Source: Ureibacillus massiliensis 4400831 = CIP 108448 = CCUG 49529
GTDB lineage: Bacteria; Bacillota; Bacilli; Bacillales_A; Planococcaceae
DNA: 38,656 nucleotides
Direction: 5' to 3'
Assembly (NCBI RefSeq): GCF_000772965.1
Contig: NZ_JPVQ01000032.1
Location: 1-38,656 of the forward strand
Positions 16,462-24,363 of this stretch are shown here, in pieces. The translations under genes were made by a program, and so were the position numbers. How positions within the stretch are numbered: the stretch's first letter is position 1; each line of letters opens with the position of its first letter. The notes under the pieces were generated by a model, which worked only from the letters and a program-made list of their open reading frames with translations, made no database searches and had not been told where the DNA came from.

Positions 16462-18165
16462 ATGAATACTATTAATAATACAAGATATGATTTTGAGCAA
16501 CTGCGACAACAAATTATCAACCAAGATAAATGGAGAAATGACGTATTTGTGGTATATCCGTTTGAAGCTGGTAGTGGAAAGTCAAGAGAGTCACAACGGT
16601 TCTTGGGCGAGATGACCAAACAATATAGCTTCCGAGCTTTATATGTACAACGATTTGTAAAAGATAATCGGCTTCAAGAGACGGTAAATCGTATCAATGA
16701 ATATGCTGAAAAAGAGGTTGCGGTTGGAATTACAGGTGAAGACAACAAATCTAAAAAGGCGTTAAAAAAGGCAATAGAAGCACAAATTCTGGTATGCAGT
16801 CATTCTATGTACAAGCAGTTTTGTCGGGGGTTGCACCCAGAATTGACTAATAATCGGCAAATTTTGATTATTGATGAACGAATGGATTTAGTAGAGAGAT
16901 TTACCGTTTCAATTGAGGATATTGGCAATCTGTGGGGAAGTTTTGCTCTTTATAAACAAGGCGAAATAGTCGAAGTATTGGCGAAACTTCTAAAGAAAAA
17001 ATACTATCATTATCTACCATTGATTGGGTCTGTAAATAAAAAGGAAATGTATTATGTTGATTTTAAGGAAGATGACTTTGCAAAGTATCAATCAGCTCTT
17101 GATGAACTAATTAGTTTAGTTACAGACAAGAACCATAAGATGCTATTGATGAAAGTGAAGAATCTTATAAAAAGTGGTGGACTATTCTTTGAAAACCAAT
17201 TTCATTCAATTGAGGATATACGGTATGTTATGTTAGAAAATAATATAATCTTGGATGCAAATGGGAGTTTTGATGCAACCTACAGATTCTTTAATGAAAT
17301 GTTCTCCATCCAAAAACAGCCTCCAATATTTGATTATTCCCAAACAATTCTCCATCATTTTGAAGTGAAAACAGGTAAAGGGAGCTTAGAAAAATATGCA
17401 AGGTTCTTTCAGGATTCTCTTGAAAAGATTGATTTTAGCTGTGGTAGCAAGATTCTATTTGTTACGGATAAAGACAGTGTAGACAAGGTTCAAGAAGCAT
17501 TGTTGATGAAGTTTGCTCAGATGGGAGATAACTTAGAAGAGATTGAGGAACATCTAAATATAAAACTTGAGACGGAGTATTTTGGTAACATTATTGGCCG
17601 CAACGATTTCAGAGATTTTGATAGGGTAGTTATTCTTAAAACCCCGAATTACTCGTATATTGACTATTCTATGCTGTATTTCTACTTTCAAGTATTCGGA
17701 GGAAACTCTGTTGGGAATATTCAAGTGTTTGAACATGAGCAAGTTGAAGCAATCAGAAAATCCGTAGTTGCTGGGGAGATTTACCAAGCTATTAAGAGAA
17801 TTAACAGGGACTTAACGAAAAAGGCGGATATCTATCTTTTCTGCGGTAATCAAGAGGCGGTAGATATGGTATTAAATCAATTGCAAAATGTGCAATACGT
17901 GAAGCGTGAAATGACTATAGAGAATAAAAGGAAAAAATCTGATAGCGAACGGAAGGAGCAATCTTCCTTTGATAAGAAGGTAACTTTGGTTCAGGAGGCT
18001 CTTGTGGCTTGTGCTAAAAAAGTAAGTAGCATTAAAAAGAAGGAGTTTAGAGAACAGCTCGGAATTCTGGATAAACACTTATTTGCTAAAATCCTAAAAA
18101 ACCTTGCCCCTTTTTTACAAGCAAATCAAATCGAAAGTCATGGGCAACAGCTCATATTTAAATAA
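16462..18165 (+). CDS. Helicase/ATPase-like protein (P-loop, DExx variant)
   Basis: A 567-residue protein with an AAGGAGG ribosome binding site. Walker A is EAGSGKSRES (residues 35-44) and Walker B is ILIIDERMD (about 134-142), an unusual DERM in place of DEAD/DEAH. Later blocks include KILFVTDKDS, IGRNDFRDFDRVVILKTPNY and GEIYQAIKRINRD, which resemble helicase motifs III-VI (the last like the QxxGRxxR block but ending in INRD). A basic, Lys-rich linker follows near residue 490. It resembles DEAD-like helicases of phages and plasmids. The long gene-poor leader and terminator make it a single-gene unit. The exact role is unknown. Confidence 0.65.
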   Translation: MNTINNTRYDFEQLRQQIINQDKWRNDVFVVYPFEAGSGKSRESQRFLGEMTKQYSFRALYVQRFVKDNRLQETVNRINEYAEKEVAVGITGEDNKSKKALKKAIEAQILVCSHSMYKQFCRGLHPELTNNRQILIIDERMDLVERFTVSIEDIGNLWGSFALYKQGEIVEVLAKLLKKKYYHYLPLIGSVNKKEMYYVDFKEDDFAKYQSALDELISLVTDKNHKMLLMKVKNLIKSGGLFFENQFHSIEDIRYVMLENNIILDANGSFDATYRFFNEMFSIQKQPPIFDYSQTILHHFEVKTGKGSLEKYARFFQDSLEKIDFSCGSKILFVTDKDSVDKVQEALLMKFAQMGDNLEEIEEHLNIKLETEYFGNIIGRNDFRDFDRVVILKTPNYSYIDYSMLYFYFQVFGGNSVGNIQVFEHEQVEAIRKSVVAGEIYQAIKRINRDLTKKADIYLFCGNQEAVDMVLNQLQNVQYVKREMTIENKRKKSDSERKEQSSFDKKVTLVQEALVACAKKVSSIKKKEFREQLGILDKHLFAKILKNLAPFLQANQIESHGQQLIFK

Positions 18166-18177
18166 ATAGCAGTTACG

Positions 18178-18202
18178 GGGTGTCTTTACAGGCATCCTTT
18201 TT
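18178..18202 (+). terminator. Terminator of the helicase-like gene
   Basis: GGGTGTC / GGCATCC stem (two G-T pairs), six-base loop, T5 tail, 12 bases after the stop codon. Confidence 0.7.
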
Positions 18203-18415
18203 CTGTTACATCAGCAATGTTGTATTGCACATTCGTTTGCCTTAGAGTCAGAGGAAATATCAATGATGTGCGTTGAAATAGTATCATCATTATTCAAAAA
18301 CAGATGATAGGTAAGTACCTTCTATAGAAAGTTCAAGTGCAACTGGGGTAATACGTTCACCTGTTATAGAAAACACTGGATGAATAAAAATAAAAAACCA
18401 ACTTTTACATAAAGC

Positions 18416-18475
18416 CAAATGGATAAAGAAAAAAACAATATCTAACGAAAGGTTAAAACTGCTATTATCCATTTG
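18416..18475. repeat. Inverted repeat CAAATGGATAA / TTATCCATTTG
   Basis: Perfect 11-base arms separated by 38 bases in a gene-poor region, able to form a stem-loop in RNA. Confidence 0.5.
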
Positions 18476-18595
18476 CTTTGTATTATACAGCTTTTTTGTA
18501 AAAGCATATGGCATTGGTATTTAAACATATATCCCTTAAATATTCTGGTTATCGGTGATTGTTTTATTTTTACTATGACATTTCGATAAAGCCTT

Positions 18596-18625
18596 GGTTC
18601 TTTTGGTAACAAAAGAGCCTTTTTT
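18596..18625 (+). terminator. Strong terminator with no gene upstream
   Basis: Ten-base stem GGTTCTTTTG / CAAAAGAGCC (one G-T pair), four-base loop, T6 tail. No protein gene precedes it within 400 bases on this strand, so it may end a noncoding transcript. Confidence 0.6.
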
Positions 18626-18705
18626 CATGAACAATGCTTCTTTAATAGATGCAGTTTGATAAGACCCAGTGGTATTCCAATGTACTGTGGCTTTTCGGAC
18701 ATCAG

Positions 18706-18727
18706 TTTTTGTGCTGTTGGCACATTG
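18706..18727. repeat. Direct repeat, copy 1
   Basis: 22 bases containing GTGCTGTTGGCACATTG after a T-run. It differs at one base from the copy at 18950-18971. TGCTGTTGGCA is itself partly palindromic. Confidence 0.55.
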
Positions 18728-18949
18728 AATTGTATTGGTTGTTCCGTATAGTTTCAAATCATCGTAGAAGTTTTATTGTATCAATGTATTTAATTTTCAA
18801 TTTATCAGAGGTTTTTTGACATAGTTACATTTGAATACAAAGTGATAAATCTACAACAAAGGATGTTTTAAATCATAGGAAAGCGAAGGCTTTATGTAAA
18901 AGTTCCATGTTTTTCGGAAGACCTTAGATATTGTTGAAAGAATAGATTA

Positions 18950-18971
18950 TTTTTGTGCTATTGGCACATTG
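18950..18971. repeat. Direct repeat, copy 2
   Basis: 22 bases containing GTGCTATTGGCACATTG, 244 bases after copy 1, with 21 of 22 bases the same. Confidence 0.55.
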
Positions 18972-19385
18972 TATAGTGGTTCAATTTGATATTGCATTTT
19001 TATCCAATATGTAGATGTATTCGATATGAGGGAAATCTCAAAAGTTGTTTTTTAGCAAAACTCCTCTTTATAAGAAGAATATAAATACAACTTTTCGTAA
19101 AGTATTTCGACATAATTCAATTCAAAGTTTTCATCAAGCGAACGTGTAAAACAACATTTTAACGATTTAATTTAATAAAGTATCATTATGTAAATTTTTA
19201 ACAGGTAAATAGCGTTTGAAACATATTTTTATAGAGTTGTTGCAGTGGATAGAAACGAAAAAAAGTAGCCAACGGGGTTGAAGGTGCTCGAACACTATCC
19301 GACCATTTTTGCCCCTAAAAAAACTTGTAAATTGATAAACTGGTATTACATAAGAGGTAATTGATAGAAAGGAGAAGACGATATA

Positions 19386-19679
19386 GTGACCACTGAACAA
19401 ATTAAAATAGCCATCGACCAACTGGAAAGAACGCTGTTTCTCCATTCATTACAACCACTGGCGATTGAAGAGGTGGAGCAAATGCAGGAAAAAGTAAAGG
19501 AGTTAAAAGAAACCTTTTTAGAAACGTGCTTTGAAGGCAGTAGCGTTGAAGAACTGGAAGAAATCCGATTCAAATTAGTGGAAATTAGATACAGCATCAT
19601 TATCGCAAAAAAAGAGCAGTTGCACTTGAATGTAACGGATGATGTTAGGAAACTTGAAAGTTTATACAGAACAGCTTAA
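19386..19679 (+). CDS. Coiled-coil hypothetical protein, 97 aa
   Basis: GTG start, eleven bases after AAAGGAG. The protein is almost all helical with heptad-like Leu/Glu spacing (IAIDQLERTLFLHSLQPL, then EVEQMQEKVKELKETFL). No family recognised. The next gene, a four-helix-bundle protein, follows after 23 bases with its own ribosome binding site, so the two are probably co-expressed and may interact. Confidence 0.55.
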   Translation: MTTEQIKIAIDQLERTLFLHSLQPLAIEEVEQMQEKVKELKETFLETCFEGSSVEELEEIRFKLVEIRYSIIIAKKEQLHLNVTDDVRKLESLYRTA

Positions 19680-19702
19680 TAGAAAAGAAGGAGGAAGAAA
19701 AA

Positions 19703-20095
19703 GTGAAAAATAATCCAGATAATTTTTTTGTAAAGGACCCTCAAAAATTAAAGTTATATGATATGTGCATGGAGTTAAATAAATTAGTTTATCAACATGT
19801 AAAACAGTTTCCCTGGATAGAAGAGAAGAATATGAAAATCCAAGCAATAAAAAGCATTTCCAGTATTGGGGCTAATCTCTGCGAGGGCAACGGTCAAATC
19901 TATCCAGCAAAAGAATTGACGTTTCTTAATAATAGCCTTGGCAGTGCTCAAGAGTCCCGATATTGGTACGACTTGGCAAGGGTGAATTCATATATAACCG
20001 AGGAACAATTTAAAACAGCGGATGACCTTTTACAAGCTGTTATTCTAATTCTAATAAAAATGATGAAAAACTTGAAGAACCAAGGAGTAGCATAG
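19703..20095 (+). CDS. Four-helix-bundle protein (S23/Avd-like family)
   Basis: A 130-residue protein preceded by GAAGGAGGAAG. It has the features of the family first seen in 23S rRNA intervening sequences and related to the Avd accessory protein of diversity-generating retroelements: LKLYDMCMELNKLVYQH, SISSIGANLCEGNGQ, then ELTFLNNSLGSAQESRYWYD. These small basic bundles form ring-shaped pentamers and may bind nucleic acid. No reverse transcriptase or template/variable repeat is present in the window, so this is not an evident retroelement. It is flanked on both sides by structured, gene-poor DNA. Confidence 0.75.
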   Translation: MKNNPDNFFVKDPQKLKLYDMCMELNKLVYQHVKQFPWIEEKNMKIQAIKSISSIGANLCEGNGQIYPAKELTFLNNSLGSAQESRYWYDLARVNSYITEEQFKTADDLLQAVILILIKMMKNLKNQGVA

Positions 20096-20208
20096 TTCTC
20101 CCTGCCCCCATATTTCTTTGTCGAATAGAACCAATCCTGACTAAGATGCGACTACACATAGTTCTATATAGCATATATTTGGTAAGGCAATAGTCGGTAA
20201 AAAAATTA

Positions 20209-20237
20209 TTGACATATAATAAATATGAGTGTAAATT
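20209..20237 (+). promoter_or_regulatory. SigA-like promoter in a noncoding segment
   Basis: Perfect -35 TTGACA (20209-20214), 17-base spacer and TAAATT (20232-20237) as -10. It is followed by hairpins rather than a gene. Confidence 0.5.
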
Positions 20238-20245
20238 ATGAATAC

Positions 20246-20271
20246 AGGCAACGCCAATAGATTTGTTGCCT
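20246..20271 (+). other. Hairpin just after the 20209 promoter
   Basis: Seven-base perfect stem AGGCAAC / GTTGCCT with a 12-base loop. It starts nine bases after the -10 box, so it would be at the 5' end of the transcript. A T6 run follows eight bases later. Confidence 0.5.
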
Positions 20272-20337
20272 AAAGAAGATTTTTTGAAACTAACTTATAC
20301 ATTTCTATTAATGTATTATTATCTGATGACGGTAAGA

Positions 20338-20452
20338 GGCCGTATTTATTTCTTGTAATTTCATATAGGTTTTTTGACTATATCCAAAAGGTTTTTTTCC
20401 CTATGGTTATGTCTACCTATGTGTTCTTACAAAAAATAAATACGGTCTTTTT
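20338..20452 (+). terminator. Long inverted repeat with T-tail
   Basis: 32-base arms (20338-20369 and 20416-20447), complementary at about 26 positions, including an unbroken CCGTATTTATTT block. They are separated by 46 bases and followed by TTTTT. It may end a roughly 200-base noncoding RNA begun at the 20209 promoter. Confidence 0.5.
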
Positions 20453-20596
20453 GTCGTTCCTTGAAAAATCGATAAAGGGAATTTTTTGTAGAATTGACTG
20501 CTATTGGACAGGATTCACCTAATAAATAGTACGTAATGGAATTGTTATTTGCATTAGGTATGAAAATTTCAAAATTTAAATCTGGAGGAGTAAAAA

Positions 20597-21150
20597 ATGG
20601 GTTATCAAGAATCATTTATTAAATTCAAGGATGAAAAAACTTTGGTACAAGAATTGAGAAGATATGAGAAAGGTGAAAAGGATAGCGACCTTGTTCATAT
20701 TGTTGCGTAGATAGGGTTAAAAAACAAGTTTCGCCATTTAACGAAGGTGAATTAGTTGTAGTGGCTGGTGGAGAGAGAAGCCAACAAAGAGATAAGAACA
20801 GACTGCAAAAAGAATTAGGGATTAAAAATATTGTAGATATTGTGTTTATTGATAATCCGTTTTATTGGGAAATGGCAGAGGAAAAAGGGAATGATTTTGG
20901 AGACTTCTTAACGGAGCATTTTGAATCACTATTAGAGAATGAATATGAAGAACTTTTTAAAAATGAGGAGGAAATAATTATGCAAATTAATCAGAGTGTG
21001 GAAAATACCCAACAAACTAATATAAAACTTCAAATGGAATTGGCTATGGAAAAGCTGGAACATATTAGAACAATATTGGAGCTAAGTTCTGGAATAGATA
21101 TTGTGATTGGATTAAATGAAGGAGAATACTCGTTATTTCAGGGATTGTGA
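20597..21150 (+). pseudogene. Frameshifted small gene of unknown function
   Basis: ATG 20597 follows CTGGAGGAG and reads MGYQESFIKFKDEKTLVQEL until a stop at 20708. From about 20704 the next frame continues naturally as VDRVKKQVSPFNEGELVVVA, then GGERSQQRDKNRLQKELGIK and VFIDNPFYWEMAEEKGNDFG. The two pieces join into one ~170-residue protein if one frame change near 20700 is allowed. No named family recognised. Its 3' part overlaps the start of another degraded gene at 20980. Confidence 0.6.
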
Positions 21151-21259
21151 TAATTGTGGGGGATACCATTTGTTAGAAACCTATTCAACTGAGGAAGCAG
21201 TTGCATTAGTTGCTGAAACTGAGGCTGAGGATTTAATCGAGATGTATTTTACTGAATGA
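20980..21259 (+). pseudogene. Frameshifted gene related to the one at 21679
   Basis: ATG 20980 has an ATGAGGAGG site and begins MQINQSVENTQQTNIKLQME. Its segment LAMEKLEHIRTILELSSGI matches LAVEKLDHICSIIKFKFGI in the 21679 gene, so the two are paralogues. After EGEYSL the frame is lost. A neighbouring frame continues FRDCDNCGGYHLLETYSTEE, with a Cys-x-x-Cys pair, then DLIEMYFTE before the stop at 21257. A hairpin at 21286-21323 follows. Function unknown. Confidence 0.5.
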
Positions 21260-21285
21260 GATACAAAATAATGAATTAGTTTGAT

Positions 21286-21323
21286 AGTAACGTGTAGGAG
21301 TATTACAGACTCTGCACGTTACT
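21286..21323 (+). terminator. Hairpin, probable terminator
   Basis: Perfect nine-base stem AGTAACGTG / CACGTTACT with a 20-base loop, followed by TCTTATGG, a poor T-tail. Confidence 0.45.
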
Positions 21324-21421
21324 TCTTATGGTCGTTCTGTTCAGATAAAGAATTACTTATATTTTTGGGCGGGAAAGGTTATGAAACTGATGTTGAAAAA
21401 ATTGTATGGAGATAAATATAA

Positions 21422-21649
21422 ATACAAGAACTTGAATATCTCCAACTACGGAATGAAAGAGTATTAAAAGAAAAAATAGAGAGATTATTTCGAGAAAGTG
21501 TAAGTAGGTTTGTGCTTGATAATACCACTGGCATTTCTAAAACATTATTTGTGATTTTTGCAAATACTCTTATATGTTTCAGTAAAGATAATATGTTGAA
21601 GAACTACTTTTATGTGGGACACTTTACAGAAAATTTGCTGGAGATTTAA
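21422..21649 (+). CDS. Hypothetical protein, 75 aa, apparent ATA start
   Basis: The frame QELEYLQLRNERVLKEKIER, then LFRESVSRFVLDNTTGISKT and NYFYVGHFTENLLEI looks coding. Two in-frame TAA codons precede it (one directly before), and the first codon is ATA, ten bases after TGGAG. No ATG, GTG or TTG is suitably placed near the N-terminus. An upstream ATG at 21406 could reach this frame only with a frameshift and has no ribosome binding site. It may be an AUA-started gene or a broken one. No family recognised. Confidence 0.4.
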   Translation: MQELEYLQLRNERVLKEKIERLFRESVSRFVLDNTTGISKTLFVIFANTLICFSKDNMLKNYFYVGHFTENLLEI

Positions 21650-21678
21650 CCATTTTAAAATTAAAAGGAGAAGTAACT

Positions 21679-22035
21679 ATGGGGACTATTGATATCAATA
21701 ATGAAGAGTTAAATATAAATGAATTACAAGAAATATTGGCAGTCGAAAAGCTCGACCACATTTGCTCCATTATTAAGTTTAAATTTGGAATTGAATGTGA
21801 TTGGGAAATTGATGGGGAGTTAGAGGAGTTTACAATTTATCTTGAAGATGAAGTCGAAGATGTTTGTTTCAATCACACGTATTCATTGGAGGATTTAATT
21901 GACTGTGATGTAACAGAACAAGCATATTTTCTAAGAAGATGGTTAAATACTTGTATTTCGCTAAAATGTATTCAAGATTATGAAAAAGAGAGAGGGAAGA
22001 ATCCATATAATAATATTGTACCGATTAGACGTTGA
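21679..22035 (+). CDS. Acidic hypothetical protein, 118 aa
   Basis: Strong AAAGGAGAAG ribosome binding site and ATG start. The protein is very acidic (EIDGELEEFTIYLEDEVEDV) with a basic tail ending VPIRR. The LAVEKLDHICSI region is shared with the degraded gene at 20980, so this is the intact member of a local duplicate pair. No named family recognised. A strong terminator lies at 22150-22206. Confidence 0.6.
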   Translation: MGTIDINNEELNINELQEILAVEKLDHICSIIKFKFGIECDWEIDGELEEFTIYLEDEVEDVCFNHTYSLEDLIDCDVTEQAYFLRRWLNTCISLKCIQDYEKERGKNPYNNIVPIRR

Positions 22036-22149
22036 TAACAAGAGGCTTAAAGTAAAACCCGCAAAAAGTAGTAGTTGTTGCAATTGTCTTATTCCGAGTA
22101 TATTCTATAAATAATAACATCAATTTGTAAAATAATATCAATCTTAATA

Positions 22150-22206
22150 GGGAAGCCAAAGTCGATTTAAAAAAATTCAAAAAATTGACTATTGGCTTCC
22201 CTTTTT
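22150..22206 (+). terminator. Strong intrinsic terminator
   Basis: Ten-base perfect stem GGGAAGCCAA / TTGGCTTCCC with a 32-base AT-rich loop, then TTTTT. Confidence 0.75.
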
Positions 22207-22243
22207 GGATTCAAAGACTATATACCAAATAAGGATGGAAAAA

Positions 22244-22339
22244 ATGAGTTCTCTAATTGTTGTAAGTCTATTTGCTGTAGCAATTATTGCGGTTTTAGCA
22301 ATGTTATCAATAAAAGTTATTTTAAAGAAAAGGAGATAG
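22244..22339 (+). CDS. Small single-span membrane peptide, 31 aa
   Basis: ATG 22244 follows AAGGATGG. The sequence begins MSSLIVVSLFAVAIIAVLAM and ends in a basic LKKRR tail, a typical one-helix membrane microprotein with the positive end inside. Function unknown. Confidence 0.45.
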   Translation: MSSLIVVSLFAVAIIAVLAMLSIKVILKKRR

Positions 22340-22426
22340 GTAGCAGTCCCTAAAAGCAGTACATGCAAAGTAAAAAGTATAATACCTCCCATTGTAATTG
22401 ACTTTAGTGAAAGGTAGGAATGAAAA

Positions 22427-22573
22427 GTGACAAATGAATATAAGAAGTTTCATCGGAGGTCTCGGTGTTATATTACGATGCCAATTAAAAGCCCTGATTC
22501 AATTAGGAGGGAACAAGATATAAAGGAGTTTCTTGAATTTTTAAAGTGGCTGAAAAGCAGAAGAATCTATTGA
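22427..22573 (+). CDS. Small basic hypothetical protein, 48 aa
   Basis: GTG 22427 follows AGGTAGGA. It begins MTNEYKKFHRRSRCYITMPI and ends FLKWLKSRRIY. The last 28 bases overlap the next gene in another frame, suggesting coupled translation. No family recognised. Confidence 0.4.
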   Translation: MTNEYKKFHRRSRCYITMPIKSPDSIRREQDIKEFLEFLKWLKSRRIY

Positions 22574-22764
22574 AAAAGGGAGAGAGACTATTGGCATTCG
22601 AGAGAAATAAAAAGAGCAGTAATCCAAGCCTTGGGAAAGAGATGTCCGTTGCTGATATGAGCCACCCTATTCTAAAGGAAAATAAAAAGGCTCTGGCTTT
22701 ATTAGACGAAATAGATAAAAGGAAGTTTAGATTTTTTAGAAGGAAGGCAGATAAAAAGTTATGA
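22546..22764 (+). CDS. Small basic hypothetical protein, 72 aa
   Basis: Starts at GTG 22546 inside the end of the previous gene; an ATT codon at 22537 is better spaced from AAAGGAG and is an alternative. The product is highly basic, with LLKKGERLLAFERNKKSSNP and KRKFRFFRRKADKKL. Its stop overlaps the ATG of the DUF2442-like gene (22761-22764), so they form one unit. Function unknown. Confidence 0.45.
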   Translation: MAEKQKNLLKKGERLLAFERNKKSSNPSLGKEMSVADMSHPILKENKKALALLDEIDKRKFRFFRRKADKKL

Positions 22765-23111
22765 AAGTAACATCGTTATTTACAGTAAAATTTAAACTAA
22801 TCCTTGAATTTGGTAATGGGGAATATCGGCTCTTAGACATCAAGCAATTCTTGCGTGATGATAAAGGCAAGTTAGCCGAAGTTAGAGATAATATTGATAT
22901 GTTTCAAACAGCAATGCTTGATAATGTAGCAGGTACAGTCGTTTGGGAAAACGGGGTAGATTTTGAACCTGAACATTTATATTCGGAAAGTGTAAATATT
23001 GACCATATTTTAGTAAATGAAGAAATGAAGCGAGGTCAATATTACCTGCTTAGGATGATGAATGATTTTATCAAGGAACAGGAAAAGCAGAAAAGGGAGA
23101 GAGGTGAATAA
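22761..23111 (+). CDS. DUF2442-like protein
   Basis: A 116-residue protein. The central region LEFGNGEYRLLDIKQFL, then DNIDMFQTAMLDNVAGTVVW and ENGVDFEPEHLYSES, matches the pattern of DUF2442 proteins ('...V..W.NGxDFxPExLY'). DUF2442 genes often sit beside small toxin-antitoxin-like partners, but no mechanism is settled. Overlaps the upstream gene by ATGA and is followed after two bases by the next gene. Confidence 0.6.
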   Translation: MKVTSLFTVKFKLILEFGNGEYRLLDIKQFLRDDKGKLAEVRDNIDMFQTAMLDNVAGTVVWENGVDFEPEHLYSESVNIDHILVNEEMKRGQYYLLRMMNDFIKEQEKQKRERGE

Positions 23112-23113
23112 GG

Positions 23114-23656
23114 ATGGGACAATATCTTCAAATGGGAATTGGTTATAGGATGGAAATTGATAAGAAGAGATTGGACAAGGTAGGAGTTACTATTGAAAAA
23201 TTAGAAATTGGGTTAAATAAACACTTTGATATGTCCTTATATGAATTTAACGAAACCCATGACAAAGTCATTTTTGAAATTAAAGAATCCGTAGTCTTAG
23301 AACAATTGCAGGAATTTATACAATATCAATATTCGATGTATCCCCAAGAACAGCCATATACTGATTGTTTTATATCGGCTGTGGAAATAATCGGTGGATT
23401 ATCGACATTTCAAGAAATAGTACAAGTAGTAGAAGAGAGGAATTTTCCTTGCTTTCAATCCAATAGAATTACCGATGAAATTAAAGTATCAGCTTGGGAT
23501 TGGTTGGAAATTGATATATCAATGTTCGTGTTTTTTGTAGAGGGAAAGATATTTATGGAAGGATATAATTCCTTATTAAAATTTATTGAAAATAATGTAA
23601 GACAATCGAGTGAAAAATGGACAATTGCTGGAGCATTTAGATGTTTTATTGAATAA
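23114..23656 (+). CDS. Hypothetical protein, 180 aa
   Basis: ATG 23114, with GAGAGAGGTGAATAAGG from the end of the DUF2442-like gene as ribosome binding site. The start (MGQYLQMGIGYRMEIDKKRL) and the mixed alpha/beta, soluble profile are like those of small immunity-type proteins, but I cannot assign a family. It is the last gene of a three- or four-gene run from 22427. A hairpin terminator is at 23698-23747. Confidence 0.55.
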   Translation: MGQYLQMGIGYRMEIDKKRLDKVGVTIEKLEIGLNKHFDMSLYEFNETHDKVIFEIKESVVLEQLQEFIQYQYSMYPQEQPYTDCFISAVEIIGGLSTFQEIVQVVEERNFPCFQSNRITDEIKVSAWDWLEIDISMFVFFVEGKIFMEGYNSLLKFIENNVRQSSEKWTIAGAFRCFIE

Positions 23657-23697
23657 TTTTTGAAAAAGAAGAAAAAGGATAAAAACGAGAAATAAAG

Positions 23698-23747
23698 GAG
23701 ATTTGATTGAGGATTAATTTAATTCTACTTCTTTTCAAATCTCTTTT
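23698..23747 (+). terminator. Hairpin terminator
   Basis: GAGATTTGA / TCAAATCTC stem, nine bases, followed by TTTT. Confidence 0.55.
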
Positions 23748-23854
23748 ACTCTCAGATTGAAACTTGCTTATCTATATAATCTTTCATTTTGATAAAGGGA
23801 TTTAAAAAATATATCATATATAATAGAAGAAACTCGGAAAAGGGTGAAAAATAT

Positions 23855-24058
23855 ATGGAAAAGAATTGGGCAGTAGAGTGTTGGGGGAATATCGGAGTAA
23901 CCGAGATATTTTATAGCAAGAAACAGGCGGAGGCGTACTTCCTCAGCATTAGGGCAAAATTAGATAGTAGCAAATATATCTTTACCAGAGATTCAATCGT
24001 AGATATAAACGATAGTAGTAATGCTGTTTATCTTACCAACCTAAATGAGCTTGAATGA
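23855..24058 (+). CDS. Hypothetical protein, 67 aa
   Basis: ATG 23855 follows AAAGGGTG. The product begins MEKNWAVECWGNIGVTEIFY and continues YSKKQAEAYFLSIRAKL, like small 'KKQAE-x-Y' proteins that accompany plasmids and phages. No named family. Single gene with a terminator-like hairpin at 24217-24280. Confidence 0.5.
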   Translation: MEKNWAVECWGNIGVTEIFYSKKQAEAYFLSIRAKLDSSKYIFTRDSIVDINDSSNAVYLTNLNELE

Positions 24059-24216
24059 AAATACAGTACCGTCTTTAGTTTTTTAACTTGATAAAGTGAG
24101 AGTTCCAATTATTTTGTACTTGAGTTTCGCAGGTTCTTGAGATAAGATGATGACATATAAAAAGTCAATTTGAAAGCAGTAAGATTTATCCTTTTAAACT
24201 AATATTAAAGCAAATC

Positions 24217-24280
24217 AAAATAGCATGTGGTATTTCCAAAAGAAAAAAAACTCTTTGGAAGTACTATATGCTATTTTTTT
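24217..24280 (+). terminator. Long terminator hairpin before the tns operon
   Basis: AAAATAGCAT / ATGCTATTTT outer stem and TTCCAAA / TTTGGAA inner stem, with a T-run to 24280. Nearly symmetrical, so it could work in both directions. Confidence 0.7.
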
Positions 24281-24363
24281 GTCTGCATATTTTATAGTCA
24301 AGATTTACGTTGATTATGTTAAAGGGGGTGATTCCGAACGGGATTTTGCAACTAACTAATTAA

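Larger units (their letters stand above)
18203..19385. other. 1.2-kb region without a supported gene
   Basis: Short open frames exist on the minus strand (18290-18514, 18536-18757), but they lack ribosome binding sites and sensible composition. What I see instead is hairpin-forming sequence: an 11-base perfect inverted repeat at 18416-18426/18465-18475, a terminator at 18596-18625, and a 22-base direct repeat at 18706 and 18950. It could encode noncoding RNA or be decayed DNA. Confidence 0.45.

Noticed and set aside
18290-18757. Two minus-strand open frames of about 75 codons
   Set aside because: No ribosome binding sites, poor composition, and they overlap terminator and repeat structures.
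18706-18980. TTGGCAC in the direct repeats as sigma-54 (-24/-12) promoters
   Set aside because: The -12 TTGC element is not at the right distance in either copy.
19703-20095. A diversity-generating retroelement around the Avd-like protein
   Set aside because: No reverse transcriptase gene and no template/variable repeat pair anywhere in the window.
21380-21466. A 28-codon frame beginning at ATG 21380
   Set aside because: It overlaps the better-supported 75-aa frame and has no recognisable content.
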